64,000 bases of DNA from PALSA-693 sp963834725. GTDB lineage: Bacteria; Actinomycetota; Acidimicrobiia; Acidimicrobiales; Palsa-688. The notes under the pieces were generated by a model. It made no database searches, was not told the DNA's origin, and was given only the letters and a program-made list of their open reading frames with translations. Location: the NCBI GenBank assembly GCA_963834725.1, contig CAWICN010000001.1, forward strand, positions 4,898,001 through 4,962,000. Reading direction: 5' to 3'. The translations under genes were made by a program, and so were the position numbers. Positions 11,047 to 19,439 of the stretch are shown one piece after another. Within the stretch, counting starts at the first letter, position 1. Each line of letters begins with the position of its first letter.

Positions 11047-12162
11047 ATGAGCAAGGTGCGAGTCCTGGTCGGCACGCGAAAGGGGGCGTTCGTCCTCACC
11101 GCGGACGGGAGGCGCGAGGCCTGGAAGGTGAGCGGCCCGCATTTCGGGGGATGGGAGGTTTACCATCTCAAGGGGTCCCCGGTCGAACCGGACCGCATCT
11201 ACGCGTCGCAGAGCACCGGTTGGTTCGGGCAGATCATCCAGCGGTCCGATGACGGGGGCCAGACCTGGGAAGCCGTCGGCAATGACTTCTGCTATCGCGG
11301 CACGCCAGGGACGCACCAGTGGTATGACGGTACGCCTCACCCCTGGGAGTTCGCCCGGGTGTGGCACCTCGAACCGTCGCTCGTCGACCCGGAAACCGTT
11401 TACGCCGGGGTGGAGGACGCCGCGCTGTTTCGCTCCACCGACGGCGGCAAAGAGTGGGCCGAGCTGCCCGCCCTCCGCGAGCACGACAGCGGACCGGGCT
11501 GGCAGCCGGGCGCGGGCGGCATGTGCCTCCATTCCATCTTGCTCGATCCGACCGATCCGCAACGGATGGTCGTTGCCATTTCGGCGGCCGGGGCGTTCCG
11601 CACCGCTGACGGCGGGCAGACCTGGCTGCCGGCCAACCACGGCCTGCATTCGGAGGGCTTGCCCGATCCGGACGCCGAGGTCGGCCACTGCGTGCACCAC
11701 ATCGCCCGGCACCCGGACCGTCCCGACCGCCTGTTCATGCAGAAGCACTGGGACGTCATGCGCAGCGATGACGGGGGAGGGTCGTGGCGGGAGGTCAGCG
11801 GCAACCTGCCGAGCGACTTCGGCTTCCCGATCGAGGTGCACCCCCGTGACCCCGAGACGGTGTACGTGGTGCCGATCACGAGCGACTCTGAGCACTACCC
11901 GCCCGAAGGCAAGCTCCGGGTCTACCGGAGTTCCTCGGGTGGTGACGAGTGGATGGAGCTCACCGCCGGGTTGCCGCAGCGGGATTGCTACGTCAACGTC
12001 CTGAGGGACGCCATGTCGGTCGACCTCCTCGAGCCGGCGGGAGTGTACGTGGGCACAACGGGAGGACAGGTGTACGCCTCGGCCGATGCGGGTGACAGCT
12101 GGGCTCCGATCGTGCGCGATCTGCCAGCCGTCCTGTCGGTCGAGGTGCAAACCCTGCCATGA
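11047..12162 (+). CDS. BNR/sialidase-type beta-propeller protein
   Basis: A 371-residue protein with several Asp-box repeats typical of BNR beta-propellers: SDDGGQTWEAV, STDGGKEWAEL, TADGGQTWLPA, SDDGGGSWREV and SADAGDSWAPI. There is no signal peptide, so it is probably cytoplasmic. The fold is clear but the substrate is not; many actinobacterial relatives are annotated only as exo-alpha-sialidase-like. I start at the ATG at 11047 because the conserved region begins there (MSKVRVLVGTRKGAF), although the frame is open further upstream. Its stop overlaps the start of the next gene (ATGA), so the two are probably co-translated. Confidence 0.85.
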   Translation: MSKVRVLVGTRKGAFVLTADGRREAWKVSGPHFGGWEVYHLKGSPVEPDRIYASQSTGWFGQIIQRSDDGGQTWEAVGNDFCYRGTPGTHQWYDGTPHPWEFARVWHLEPSLVDPETVYAGVEDAALFRSTDGGKEWAELPALREHDSGPGWQPGAGGMCLHSILLDPTDPQRMVVAISAAGAFRTADGGQTWLPANHGLHSEGLPDPDAEVGHCVHHIARHPDRPDRLFMQKHWDVMRSDDGGGSWREVSGNLPSDFGFPIEVHPRDPETVYVVPITSDSEHYPPEGKLRVYRSSSGGDEWMELTAGLPQRDCYVNVLRDAMSVDLLEPAGVYVGTTGGQVYASADAGDSWAPIVRDLPAVLSVEVQTLP

Positions 12163-12455
12163 TCCGGGTTGTGCTCCCGGCCCACCTCCGGGTCCTGGCC
12201 AACGTCAAGGGCGAGATCAGCCTGGACGTCGAAGGTCAGGCCTCGCAGCAGGCTCTCCTCGACGAACTCGAAGCGCGTTATCCCGTGCTCAGGGGAACCA
12301 TCAGGGACCAGCAAAGCAAACAGCGGCGCCCGTTTATTCGCTTCTTCGCGTGCGAGGAGGATCTGTCGCACGAGGGGCCCTCAGCGCCGTTGCCGGACGC
12401 GGTCGTGTGCGGTCGTGAACCCTTCTTTGTGGTCGGTGCCATGGCGGGTGGCTGA
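12159..12455 (+). CDS. MoaD/ThiS-like ubiquitin-fold protein
   Basis: A 98-residue beta-grasp protein of the MoaD/ThiS family, which act as sulfur carriers through a C-terminal Gly-Gly. Here the chain ends in VGAMAGG, so the diglycine tail is present. Start and stop codons overlap with the preceding BNR gene, suggesting a shared role. No MoaE, MoeB or ThiF partner is in sight, so whether it serves molybdopterin, thiamine or another sulfur transfer is open. Confidence 0.8.
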   Translation: MIRVVLPAHLRVLANVKGEISLDVEGQASQQALLDELEARYPVLRGTIRDQQSKQRRPFIRFFACEEDLSHEGPSAPLPDAVVCGREPFFVVGAMAGG

Positions 12456-12466
12456 TCGCGCCGACG

Positions 12467-14380
12467 TCATTGGTGCGCCGGCACCAGTTGCAGCAACACC
12501 TCGATAATTCCGGTCCGGCCGACCTCGGTGACCGCGAAGCTCGGATTGGGGATGTGCCAGTTCGAGAAGGTGATGGGGATATCGGCATTGACATCGATGT
12601 GGCCGGCGACGCGCTCGGCTTTCAGCGGGAAGGTGATGGTCCGGGTCACGTTGCGCAGGTTGAACTCGCCGGTGGCTGAGGCTGTGACTACTTGCCCCGG
12701 TGCCGGCACGCGGCCCAACTGAATGGGCTGGGTCAGATGAAAGCTGGCGTGCGGGTAGTCGTAGGTCTTCATGATGTACCCGTTGAACTGGGAATCCCTC
12801 GACGGCTGGTCCGACTTCACCGAGGCCATGTCGACGGTGAAGTCAGCGGCGGTGATCGTCGTACCGGAGATGACGACGCCGCCGCTGACCTTCGGCGTAC
12901 GACCGACCGCGGTGTGCTGCTGGCCGAGCAAGATCTCCTGGACCCGGTAGCCGGCCCGGGATCCGGCCGCGACGGTCCAGCTGCCGCTGACCGGACCCGG
13001 GGTAACCGGAGCGTTGTTGACGTTGACGGCGGGGGGCAGTCTGAGGCGGGCCGGAGCGTTGCCGTCGACCAGGTGGAAAAACACGGGCGGGCCCGCCCCG
13101 ATGATCACCCCGGCGACGACCAGCCCGCCGATCGCCCACTTGACGCCCGTCCGACGGGACCGGCGGCGCCGGGCCGCTGGCGCCGTCGGCGCCGTTCCCG
13201 TCCCCCGGCGTCGGCCGGGTGGGAGCGGGCCGGAATCGGGTTCGATGCCGATGTCGTCGGGCCGGTCGGGGTCGGCTGACGCCGGCGAGCGCAACTCCGC
13301 CAGGTCGTCCGGATCCCACTCGACGGATGGTCGTGAGGGCGCCGCGGCCGGGCGGGCCCGCAGCAGGGGTTGCTCGACGGTGACGGTCGTTCCGTCCTCT
13401 CGGGTCTGCGGCAGCGATCCGGTACGCGATAGCCACATCATTTCCCAGTTGCTGAGCGGACGATCGAGGACGGGCCGCCTGGCGGGTGCCGCGGTGTCGC
13501 GGGCGACGGCCGGTTGGATGGCGGCGCCGGCGACGGCTGGTTGAATGCTGGGGGACTGGGTCGCGGTCCGGGCGGCGGCCCGTTCCTCGGAGCGGCTCCA
13601 CTGCCAGAAGATGGGGACGAATCCGATGACGACGATGACTTCTGTGGAGATCCACAGGAGCGCGCCCCCGGCGTGCGTGCTGGCCAGGCTGTACATGGAT
13701 GCGATGGGCTTCCGGGCCGACAGGATCGCCAGGCCGAGGATCACTTCGGGCGGGCCGCCCAGCAGGATGTTGACCATGCGGGTCCCGTAGCCCATCTTCC
13801 AGTGCACGATGGGGTCGAAGCCGACCATCGGCCACCAGTAGAGGCAGCCACCCAGCAGGAACAGCACGTTCAAGGCGTCCATCAGCGCCATGTGGTGCAT
13901 GGCCACGTTGATGAGCGAGCTCAGGAAGAACGCGAACATGATCCCGAAGTAGAGGAGCCAGACCGTGATGGGGTGCGTGAGGACGGCGAACGGCCGGGAT
14001 CGAAGGAGCCGCAGCCACGCCACCTTGGTGCGGCGGCTGGCGGTTTGCAGCAGCAGCGTCGAAGGAGCGCCCAACGCCAGCAGTGGAGGCGCCGCGACCA
14101 TCAGCAGCAGATGCTGAAGGACGTGGGCTTCAAAGTACGAACCGGTGAAGGTGGCCACCGGCGATTGCAAGGCCAGGTCGATCATCACCAGGCCGGCGAG
14201 GAAGGCCACGGTTCGGGACCAGGGCCAGCGTCGGCCTCGCGTGGCCAGCTGCCAGTCGGCCTGGAGGTACCAGTAGGCGACTGCCACCAGCACGACGAGG
14301 ACGAACAGGGCAAACGGGCTGGCCTCCCAGCGCGTGAGGGCGGCGTGGAGGCTGAAGGTGACCCGGCCCATCCCGTTCAC
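12467..14380 (-). CDS. Fused CtaG-type oxidase assembly protein and YceI domain
   Basis: A 637-residue membrane protein. Residues 1 to about 270 are a seven-helix CtaG/caa3 assembly domain, with HVLQHLLLMVAAPPLLALG and NVAMHHMALMDALNVLFLLGG as hallmark stretches; such proteins deliver copper to cytochrome c oxidase. A long Pro/Arg-rich linker (about 270-410) follows, then one further membrane helix, then a YceI-like lipocalin domain from about residue 450 (WTVAAGSRAGYRVQEILLG ... DFTVDMASVKSDQPSRD). The last domain would sit outside the cell and could bind an isoprenoid or other hydrophobic ligand. The GTG start overlaps a tiny upstream ORF. An ATG nine bases in is the alternative start. Confidence 0.88.
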   Translation of the reverse strand: MNGMGRVTFSLHAALTRWEASPFALFVLVVLVAVAYWYLQADWQLATRGRRWPWSRTVAFLAGLVMIDLALQSPVATFTGSYFEAHVLQHLLLMVAAPPLLALGAPSTLLLQTASRRTKVAWLRLLRSRPFAVLTHPITVWLLYFGIMFAFFLSSLINVAMHHMALMDALNVLFLLGGCLYWWPMVGFDPIVHWKMGYGTRMVNILLGGPPEVILGLAILSARKPIASMYSLASTHAGGALLWISTEVIVVIGFVPIFWQWSRSEERAAARTATQSPSIQPAVAGAAIQPAVARDTAAPARRPVLDRPLSNWEMMWLSRTGSLPQTREDGTTVTVEQPLLRARPAAAPSRPSVEWDPDDLAELRSPASADPDRPDDIGIEPDSGPLPPGRRRGTGTAPTAPAARRRRSRRTGVKWAIGGLVVAGVIIGAGPPVFFHLVDGNAPARLRLPPAVNVNNAPVTPGPVSGSWTVAAGSRAGYRVQEILLGQQHTAVGRTPKVSGGVVISGTTITAADFTVDMASVKSDQPSRDSQFNGYIMKTYDYPHASFHLTQPIQLGRVPAPGQVVTASATGEFNLRNVTRTITFPLKAERVAGHIDVNADIPITFSNWHIPNPSFAVTEVGRTGIIEVLLQLVPAHQ

Positions 14381-14475
14381 GCCTGATCCACCTCGATCCA
14401 GGGGTCGCCCAACGCCCGTGGCGCGGTGTACCGGCCGGGTGGCGACAGGGGACGGGGGGCGGGCAGGGCAGGCAT
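14377..14475 (-). CDS. Candidate 32-residue protein in the oxidase assembly operon
   Basis: A very short frame exactly fills the gap between the lipoprotein gene (stop at 14478) and the CtaG-YceI gene. It starts at an ATG three bases after the lipoprotein stop, and its TGA overlaps the next GTG (GTGA). The peptide is proline-rich (MPALPAPRPLSPPGRY) and ends in GDPWIEVDQA. It may be a real micro-protein or only a translational coupler. No family is recognised. Confidence 0.4.
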   Translation of the reverse strand: MPALPAPRPLSPPGRYTAPRALGDPWIEVDQA

Positions 14476-14477
14476 GC

Positions 14478-15686
14478 TCAACTCGAGGAGCCGAACTCGA
14501 TCGGCACGTGGATGACCTGACCCTTTACCCAGCCGCTCGCCGGCATACCAAGGGTCCAGACCGTCAGCAGAGTGTTCTCGGCCACCAGGGCCTGGGCGGT
14601 GCCCGGACCGGAGGCACCACCGGCCGGGCCGAACGCCACGGTGGCGGTCCCCGCGGGCGGTGGCGCGAGCGAATGCCACGTGGCGCCCGGACCGTCGATG
14701 CGGTCGAGCTGCTCGGATCCCGACGAGCTGGAGATCAGCACAAACACGCCATCACCACCTGCGGGACCCATGGAGCGCAGCTGCTGGCTGGCCAGCAGCT
14801 GGAGGGCTGGGGACACGGCCCAATGTACCCCGCCGTCCCGGCTCCACGCCGCGAGCAGGCTTATCCCCGAAGCCCCTGACGCGCCCGACGCCGCCAGGAG
14901 GGCGGCCAGGCCTCCGCTGGTCGGTTCCAGGCTGAGCACGTCGATGCGGCTGCCTGTGAGCGGCGGGGGGACGACCGGACCGGCCAGCTGCCAGCTCCCG
15001 GCCCGCAGGGCGAAGATGCCGACGATGCCGGGCCGGGCGCAGCGTGCAGCCACGACGGCGTTCGACCCTGCGTAGCCGACCGCGCCGAGCGCGACGGGAT
15101 CGCATGACCGGCCCGGTGCCGTGGCGGCCAGGTGCGGCAATGACGTCAGGGTCTGCCAGGTGGCCAGATCGCCACGACTGCCCTCCACGGTGGTCGTGCT
15201 CCCGGCGGCGACGAGGGCCAGCGCCTGGCCGCTCTCGTTGGCGGCCAGCGCGGCCGGCCGGGCTATGAGGCCCGACGTCAACCCGTTGGTCCAGGCCCGG
15301 CCGCCGTTCGACGTCGCGATGATCGGCGAAAAGTGCAGCTGGTTGGAGGGCCGAATCCCGACGACGAGGAACCGACCACCCGCGCTGGCGAGGACCAGAC
15401 CGCCGTTGGTGGCGGTGGCGGTGGCCTGGACCTGGTCGGACCATGACGAACTCCCGGTTGGACGGAAGAAGAGCTGCCAGAACGTGTTGAGAGGGTCATG
15501 CAGATGACCCATCGGGAGCGTGGCCCAGGTCCCGCCGGCCGCATTGATGGAGGTCGCCAGGGGAGCCGTCACCGGGGCGGGGGTCGCCGGGGCGGTCCGC
15601 GATGCCGGGTGGCCGCAGCCAGTCAGCCCGGCGACCAGGGCTATGCCGGCAACCGCCGCGGCGAAGAGAGCCGGGGTACGCGCCAC
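14478..15686 (-). CDS. Secreted lipoprotein, probable beta-propeller
   Basis: A 402-residue protein with a clear lipoprotein signal: VARTPALFAAAVAGIALV followed by the lipobox LTGC at about residue 24. After a Thr/Pro/Ala spacer comes a repeat-rich domain with Asp-box-like pieces (TSNGGRAWTNGL, SRDGGVHWAVS), suggesting a sialidase-type propeller without catalytic residues. The GTG at 15686 begins one base after the stop of the SCO1 fusion gene. The frame is open further upstream, but that part lies inside the SCO1 gene and has shadow composition. The context suggests a role in copper handling or oxidase assembly; this is inference. Confidence 0.75.
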   Translation of the reverse strand: MARTPALFAAAVAGIALVAGLTGCGHPASRTAPATPAPVTAPLATSINAAGGTWATLPMGHLHDPLNTFWQLFFRPTGSSSWSDQVQATATATNGGLVLASAGGRFLVVGIRPSNQLHFSPIIATSNGGRAWTNGLTSGLIARPAALAANESGQALALVAAGSTTTVEGSRGDLATWQTLTSLPHLAATAPGRSCDPVALGAVGYAGSNAVVAARCARPGIVGIFALRAGSWQLAGPVVPPPLTGSRIDVLSLEPTSGGLAALLAASGASGASGISLLAAWSRDGGVHWAVSPALQLLASQQLRSMGPAGGDGVFVLISSSSGSEQLDRIDGPGATWHSLAPPPAGTATVAFGPAGGASGPGTAQALVAENTLLTVWTLGMPASGWVKGQVIHVPIEFGSSS

Positions 15687-15687
15687 G

Positions 15688-17580
15688 TCAGGTTTGACCG
15701 AGGACGCGTTTAAGGGCGTTTGCGAGGGTGACGGTGAAGGATGACCGGGTGGCGCTGGTCGCCGGTCCGGGGTCGGCGTTGAGGATCTCGCGCGTGTGAC
15801 CAGCGGGGTCGATGACGTACGCGAACTCGCCGTGGTCCACCATCGCCCCGCCGGGTTCGTAGGCCACTTCCTCACCGAAGGCCCGCCACACGGCCTGGAG
15901 TTGCGGTAGCCGGCCGGTCAGGTAGACCCAGTTGTTCACCCTGACGAGGCCCTCCTGCCGGTCGAAGGCGTCGAGGTAACCGATCCCGATATAGCGGGGG
16001 TTGACGTCGATGGCTACCAGCGCGACGCGGCGCGCATCGGCGCCGAGAACGCTGTCGGCCATGCGGAACTCCTGGGCGATGACGGGGCACGTCGACGTGC
16101 ACACCGGGTCCAGGAAGGTCAGCGCGACGGCTTTCCCCTGTAAGTCCGGCAAGGAGATGGCGTGGCCCTTTTGGTCGACGAGATCGAAAGCCGGTGTCGA
16201 TCGGTCGGTGATGGTGGCGTTCCCGTCGAGTGCCCGGCTGATGATCGGGTCGGCCGTCGGGGTGGCCGCGGCAACCGCCATCGGTGCGACGCCGAGGAGC
16301 GTGATGGCCACGGCCGCCAGGGCCCCGACCGACCGAAGGGCGTACGCCGGATCGGCGACCCACCGTTGCCGCCAGGTCAACGCAGGAACGGCTGCGGCCG
16401 AGGAGCCCGATACGGGAACCGTGGCGGGTGACGGCGCCCGGGTCAGGGCCACGTAGCCGGCGGTGAACACCAACGCGATCGGAATCATGCTGTTCGGGTC
16501 GGTACCGACGCCGCCCAGGAAACCCAGATCCTCGATCAGCACCCAGTCGGCCAGGCCGACCACGATCCCCGCGATCACGCCCGCTCGCACGATTCGAGGT
16601 TGCCCGGTCAGGAAGGCAGCCCCGATGGCCGCCAGCGCGACGACCACGAAGAGATTGACCGCCCAGCCGTGGGCCGCGTCAAACCGACCGAAGGCGGCTA
16701 CGACGGAGGAGAGGAGGTGTGGCTGGGGGGTCTGCGCCATCTGCCGGACCATGGAGGTAAGGCTGCCCGCCAAGGCGTCCCGGCCGACCTGGCCCTGCCA
16801 GAACCCCCGGCCAGGCCAGGCCTGAAGCACGGCCATGCCGACAAAGAAGAGACCGGTTGTGGCCAGGATGGCCTGACCGAGGCGACGCGACCTCCAGGCC
16901 TGCTCCGGAAGCGCGGTCAGGACCCCTGCGACGCAGTACAGCAGCACCGCCCCAGGCGCCCCGAACAGCCAGGTGAGGCCGGGGGCGAACACTCCCCCGA
17001 ATGACTCGCCGAAGATCCAGACCAGGCAACCCCACCCCACGGTGGCCAGCCCGCCGAGGCGAGACCAGTAGCCACGTGGTGCGGCCAGCAGCCACAGGCC
17101 GAGGCCGATCTGGATCCAGACCGAGGCGGCGGCGGCGCCAACCGGGTGGTAGCTCCAGATCCTGATCCCTGTATTGACGATGTCCTGCACCCAGGTCGGT
17201 GATGCCAAGGCCGTCGGCTGGATCACCCGGGTCCCCAGCCCGAGTGGCATCGACGCCTGCCCCTGGAGGATCCCGTCAAAGATCCAGAGCAGCCCGAAGG
17301 CGATGCGTAACAGCCGGCGGGCCGCCGGTTCGGGAAGGGCGATCAGAGTGGCTCGGGCCGGCCCGCCGGCAGCCGGGTCTGTGGCCGGGGCGGCCGGGGC
17401 GGTGGCCGGCCCGCTGGCCAGGCGCGCCCGCCGGATCTGTACGCCCCGCAGGACGTTCCACGCCAAGCAGACCAGGACCAGGATCACCAGTACGAGCAGG
17501 CCCTGATGCAGGAGTTCCCGGTGGAAGGCCGCCACGATAATGGGGTTGTTGCTGCTCAAGCGGCTGCCCATGCCCGGCAT
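15688..17580 (-). CDS. Polytopic membrane domain fused to SCO1/SenC thioredoxin-fold domain
   Basis: A 630-residue protein. About 430 N-terminal residues contain roughly ten predicted membrane segments in a family that I recognise only loosely (LLRIAFGLLWIFDGILQGQ, VWIFGESFGGVFAPGL). The C-terminal 180 residues form a SCO1/SenC domain that binds copper and helps build the CuA centre of cytochrome oxidase. Its metal site is intact: Cys494 and Cys498 in PVCTSTCPV, and His583 in MVDHGEF. It heads a minus-strand operon with the lipoprotein and CtaG-YceI genes, so it likely acts at the outer face of the membrane in the same assembly route. Confidence 0.85.
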   Translation of the reverse strand: MPGMGSRLSSNNPIIVAAFHRELLHQGLLVLVILVLVCLAWNVLRGVQIRRARLASGPATAPAAPATDPAAGGPARATLIALPEPAARRLLRIAFGLLWIFDGILQGQASMPLGLGTRVIQPTALASPTWVQDIVNTGIRIWSYHPVGAAAASVWIQIGLGLWLLAAPRGYWSRLGGLATVGWGCLVWIFGESFGGVFAPGLTWLFGAPGAVLLYCVAGVLTALPEQAWRSRRLGQAILATTGLFFVGMAVLQAWPGRGFWQGQVGRDALAGSLTSMVRQMAQTPQPHLLSSVVAAFGRFDAAHGWAVNLFVVVALAAIGAAFLTGQPRIVRAGVIAGIVVGLADWVLIEDLGFLGGVGTDPNSMIPIALVFTAGYVALTRAPSPATVPVSGSSAAAVPALTWRQRWVADPAYALRSVGALAAVAITLLGVAPMAVAAATPTADPIISRALDGNATITDRSTPAFDLVDQKGHAISLPDLQGKAVALTFLDPVCTSTCPVIAQEFRMADSVLGADARRVALVAIDVNPRYIGIGYLDAFDRQEGLVRVNNWVYLTGRLPQLQAVWRAFGEEVAYEPGGAMVDHGEFAYVIDPAGHTREILNADPGPATSATRSSFTVTLANALKRVLGQT

Positions 17581-17783
17581 TACCGCTAGCTCCTTCGAGG
17601 CGCGGGCCCTCGGCGCCGCCAGGGGCCTCCTGTGGTTTCACCACCGGGCGTCTTGCCTTCGAGCAACGCGGAGATCGCCTCGCGTGCCACGTCATCGTTC
17701 ATTCAGATGGCCGACGCTATCGGACCGCCGGTTCTCGGCAGCCGCGGCCTGACTTCTCCCGGGCGCGAATCGCCGTCGGGCGT

Positions 17784-17909
17784 GCTTAGTACTTCGAATC
17801 TCAACTACGTTGACGATCTCAAAGCTCCCGCGAGTGGCCGATATGCCCTGTTCGTTCGCGTGCCTACAAGAGCGAGATCATCAACGTAGTTGAGATCTGA
17901 AGTGCTTAG
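17784..17909. repeat. Long imperfect inverted repeat, 36-base arms
   Basis: The left arm (17784-17820) and right arm (17874-17909) are reverse complements apart from a few mismatches. They share ATCTCAACTACGTTGA, GATCTC and the outer TTAG-ACTTC blocks. The 53-base spacer holds no gene. The repeat sits between divergent genes. It could be a large hairpin, a regulatory site or the remains of a small palindromic mobile element. No second copy is evident in this window. Confidence 0.75.
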
Positions 17910-17989
17910 GCCGCTAGTCTGGCCGCCCCACCTGCGGGCAGCGGGTGCAGGTATGCCAGCCAGGGAAAGAGATCGGGAAGGTTGAGAAG

Positions 17990-18729
17990 TTGAGCAACAG
18001 AAGGGGGGCGCGGACTTGGGTGTCGACCCCGGTCATCCTGATAGGTCTCGGCCTGGCTGGATTTCTGGCCGGTTGCGGACAATCGAAGAGCTCTGCGGCA
18101 GGCGCAGCCGTTTCCCCCACGACGGGCGCGACCGCGGCCTTCGCGAGGGGCGCCGCACCGACGTCCACCTCTACGACGGTGGGCTCTCCGGCGGCGATGG
18201 TCCGGCCCGCTACCACCATGCCGCCCACTACCACCATGCCGCCCACTACCACCATGCCGCCCACTACCACCATGCCGCCCACTACCACCATGCCGCCCAC
18301 TACCACGACGCCGCCGGCGACGGCCGAGACCGCGGTCGCTGGCCGTTCTCTGCCGGTCTCGGTCCAGTCCGACGCCGCGATGCGCGCCGCCGCCAATCCG
18401 GGGCCGTCCTCGTCCATCCTGGTCCCCTGGTCGTGCCGGGTCACCGGGGCGGTGCCACTGCAACCGGCACGTATGCGGGTGGGTTCGCGCCCCAGGTCTA
18501 TTCGCGCTACGGGGACGTGGTCGACCTTTACGTGTTCACCGTGCCCGTGTCGGGCTATCCCCACGGGGTACAGGTCGCCTCCGGGCCCTTTAGCCGGAAC
18601 GCTCCAGCCATTGGCGCCGGATCGTGGACCGTCACCGTCCCGCTCGACCCCTCGCTTGGCCAGCCGGCCAGGTGCATGGTGGCGGCCCAGCCGACTCACG
18701 ACTTCGAGGGAGCCCCGTCGGCCTACTGA
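17990..18729 (+). pseudogene. Repeat-bearing lipoprotein gene with apparent frameshift
   Basis: The reading frame from the TTG at 17990 gives a convincing lipoprotein signal (VSTPVILIGLGLAGFLAGC) and then a Thr/Pro spacer encoded by tandem repeats. Convincing coding sequence then moves to another frame, with APQVYSRYGDVVDLYVFTVP and SWTVTVPLDPSLG ending at the TGA 18727-18729. The switch lies between about 18400 and 18480. The repeat unit is 18 bases, so unit loss or gain would keep the frame and cannot itself explain the shift. Either the gene is broken or the assembly has an indel. Function is unknown beyond an exported, membrane-anchored protein. Confidence 0.55.
18211..18300 (+). repeat. 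Five perfect 18-base tandem repeats
   Basis: The unit TACCACCATGCCGCCCAC occurs five times in a row, with a degenerate sixth copy to about 18315. In frame it encodes repeated TTTMPP hexapeptides, a flexible spacer between the lipid anchor and the exported domain. Copy number is likely to vary between strains. Confidence 0.95.
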
Positions 18730-18872
18730 TCGACTGCCAGGGATGAATTCGGGAAGCGCGGCACGTCATAGCCTGTGGCACGAGGTGAGGAACAAGACCC
18801 GGCCGCGATCCGGCCTGGAAGTAGGCGACCACGGCCCCGATTCGCATTTACCTGGAAGAAGGCAAGCGATGG

Positions 18873-19439
18873 GTGTTCGCCGCCGCCCTGGATTGGCCCG
18901 GATGGTGCCGGCGGGGTAAGGGGGACGAGGCCGCCATCGAGGCCTTGCTCGAGCACGGCGACCGCTACGCGGCTGTCGCCGGCGCCGCCTTCCGGCCCGC
19001 GAACGTCTCCGTGGTGGGGCGGATCCCAAGCCGCAGCGGCATGGCTGACTTCGGGGCGCCGGGCGCCGTCGGGCCGTGGGACGACGAGCCGTTGTCACGC
19101 CGGGAGGCCGATCGTCACGTGGGTCTGCTGGAGGCGAGCTGGGGCTATCTCGACGGTGTGGCGGCAGTGGCGCCGGCCTCGCTGCGCAAAGGCCCACGGG
19201 GCGGCGGCCGGGACCGCGACGCCATGCTCGACCATGTGCGCGAGGCTGAGCGGGCCTACTCGCTCAAAGTCGGTTGCCGACTTCCGCCCCGAACGCCTTG
19301 GCCAGAACACCGCTCCCTGCTGGCAGCCGCGTTGCGCGCCGCCCCGACCGGCACGGCATGGCCGGTCCGGTACGCCATCCGGCGCTGTGCGTGGCACACC
19401 CTCGACCACGCCTGGGAGATCGAGGACCGGTCCGAGTAG
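18873..19439 (+). CDS. DinB-like protein with unclear start
   Basis: A protein of at least 188 residues that looks like a DinB/mycothiol-dependent four-helix bundle. Indications are the segment VGLLEASWGYLDGVAAV and the terminal RRCAWHTLDHAWEIEDRS, whose His-x3-Asp-His pattern resembles the metal-binding third motif. The GTG at 18873 is the first ordinary start, but the conserved-looking sequence PIRIYLEEGKRWVFAAALDW begins about 12 codons earlier, where only an ATT (18840) is available. Either a rare start is used or the 5' end has been lost. The frame is closed by a TAG at 18822. Confidence 0.6.
   Translation: MFAAALDWPGWCRRGKGDEAAIEALLEHGDRYAAVAGAAFRPANVSVVGRIPSRSGMADFGAPGAVGPWDDEPLSRREADRHVGLLEASWGYLDGVAAVAPASLRKGPRGGGRDRDAMLDHVREAERAYSLKVGCRLPPRTPWPEHRSLLAAALRAAPTGTAWPVRYAIRRCAWHTLDHAWEIEDRSE

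Noticed and set aside
18211..18300. Possible CRISPR array.
   Set aside because: The repeats are directly contiguous with no spacers and encode a protein spacer, so this is a coding minisatellite.
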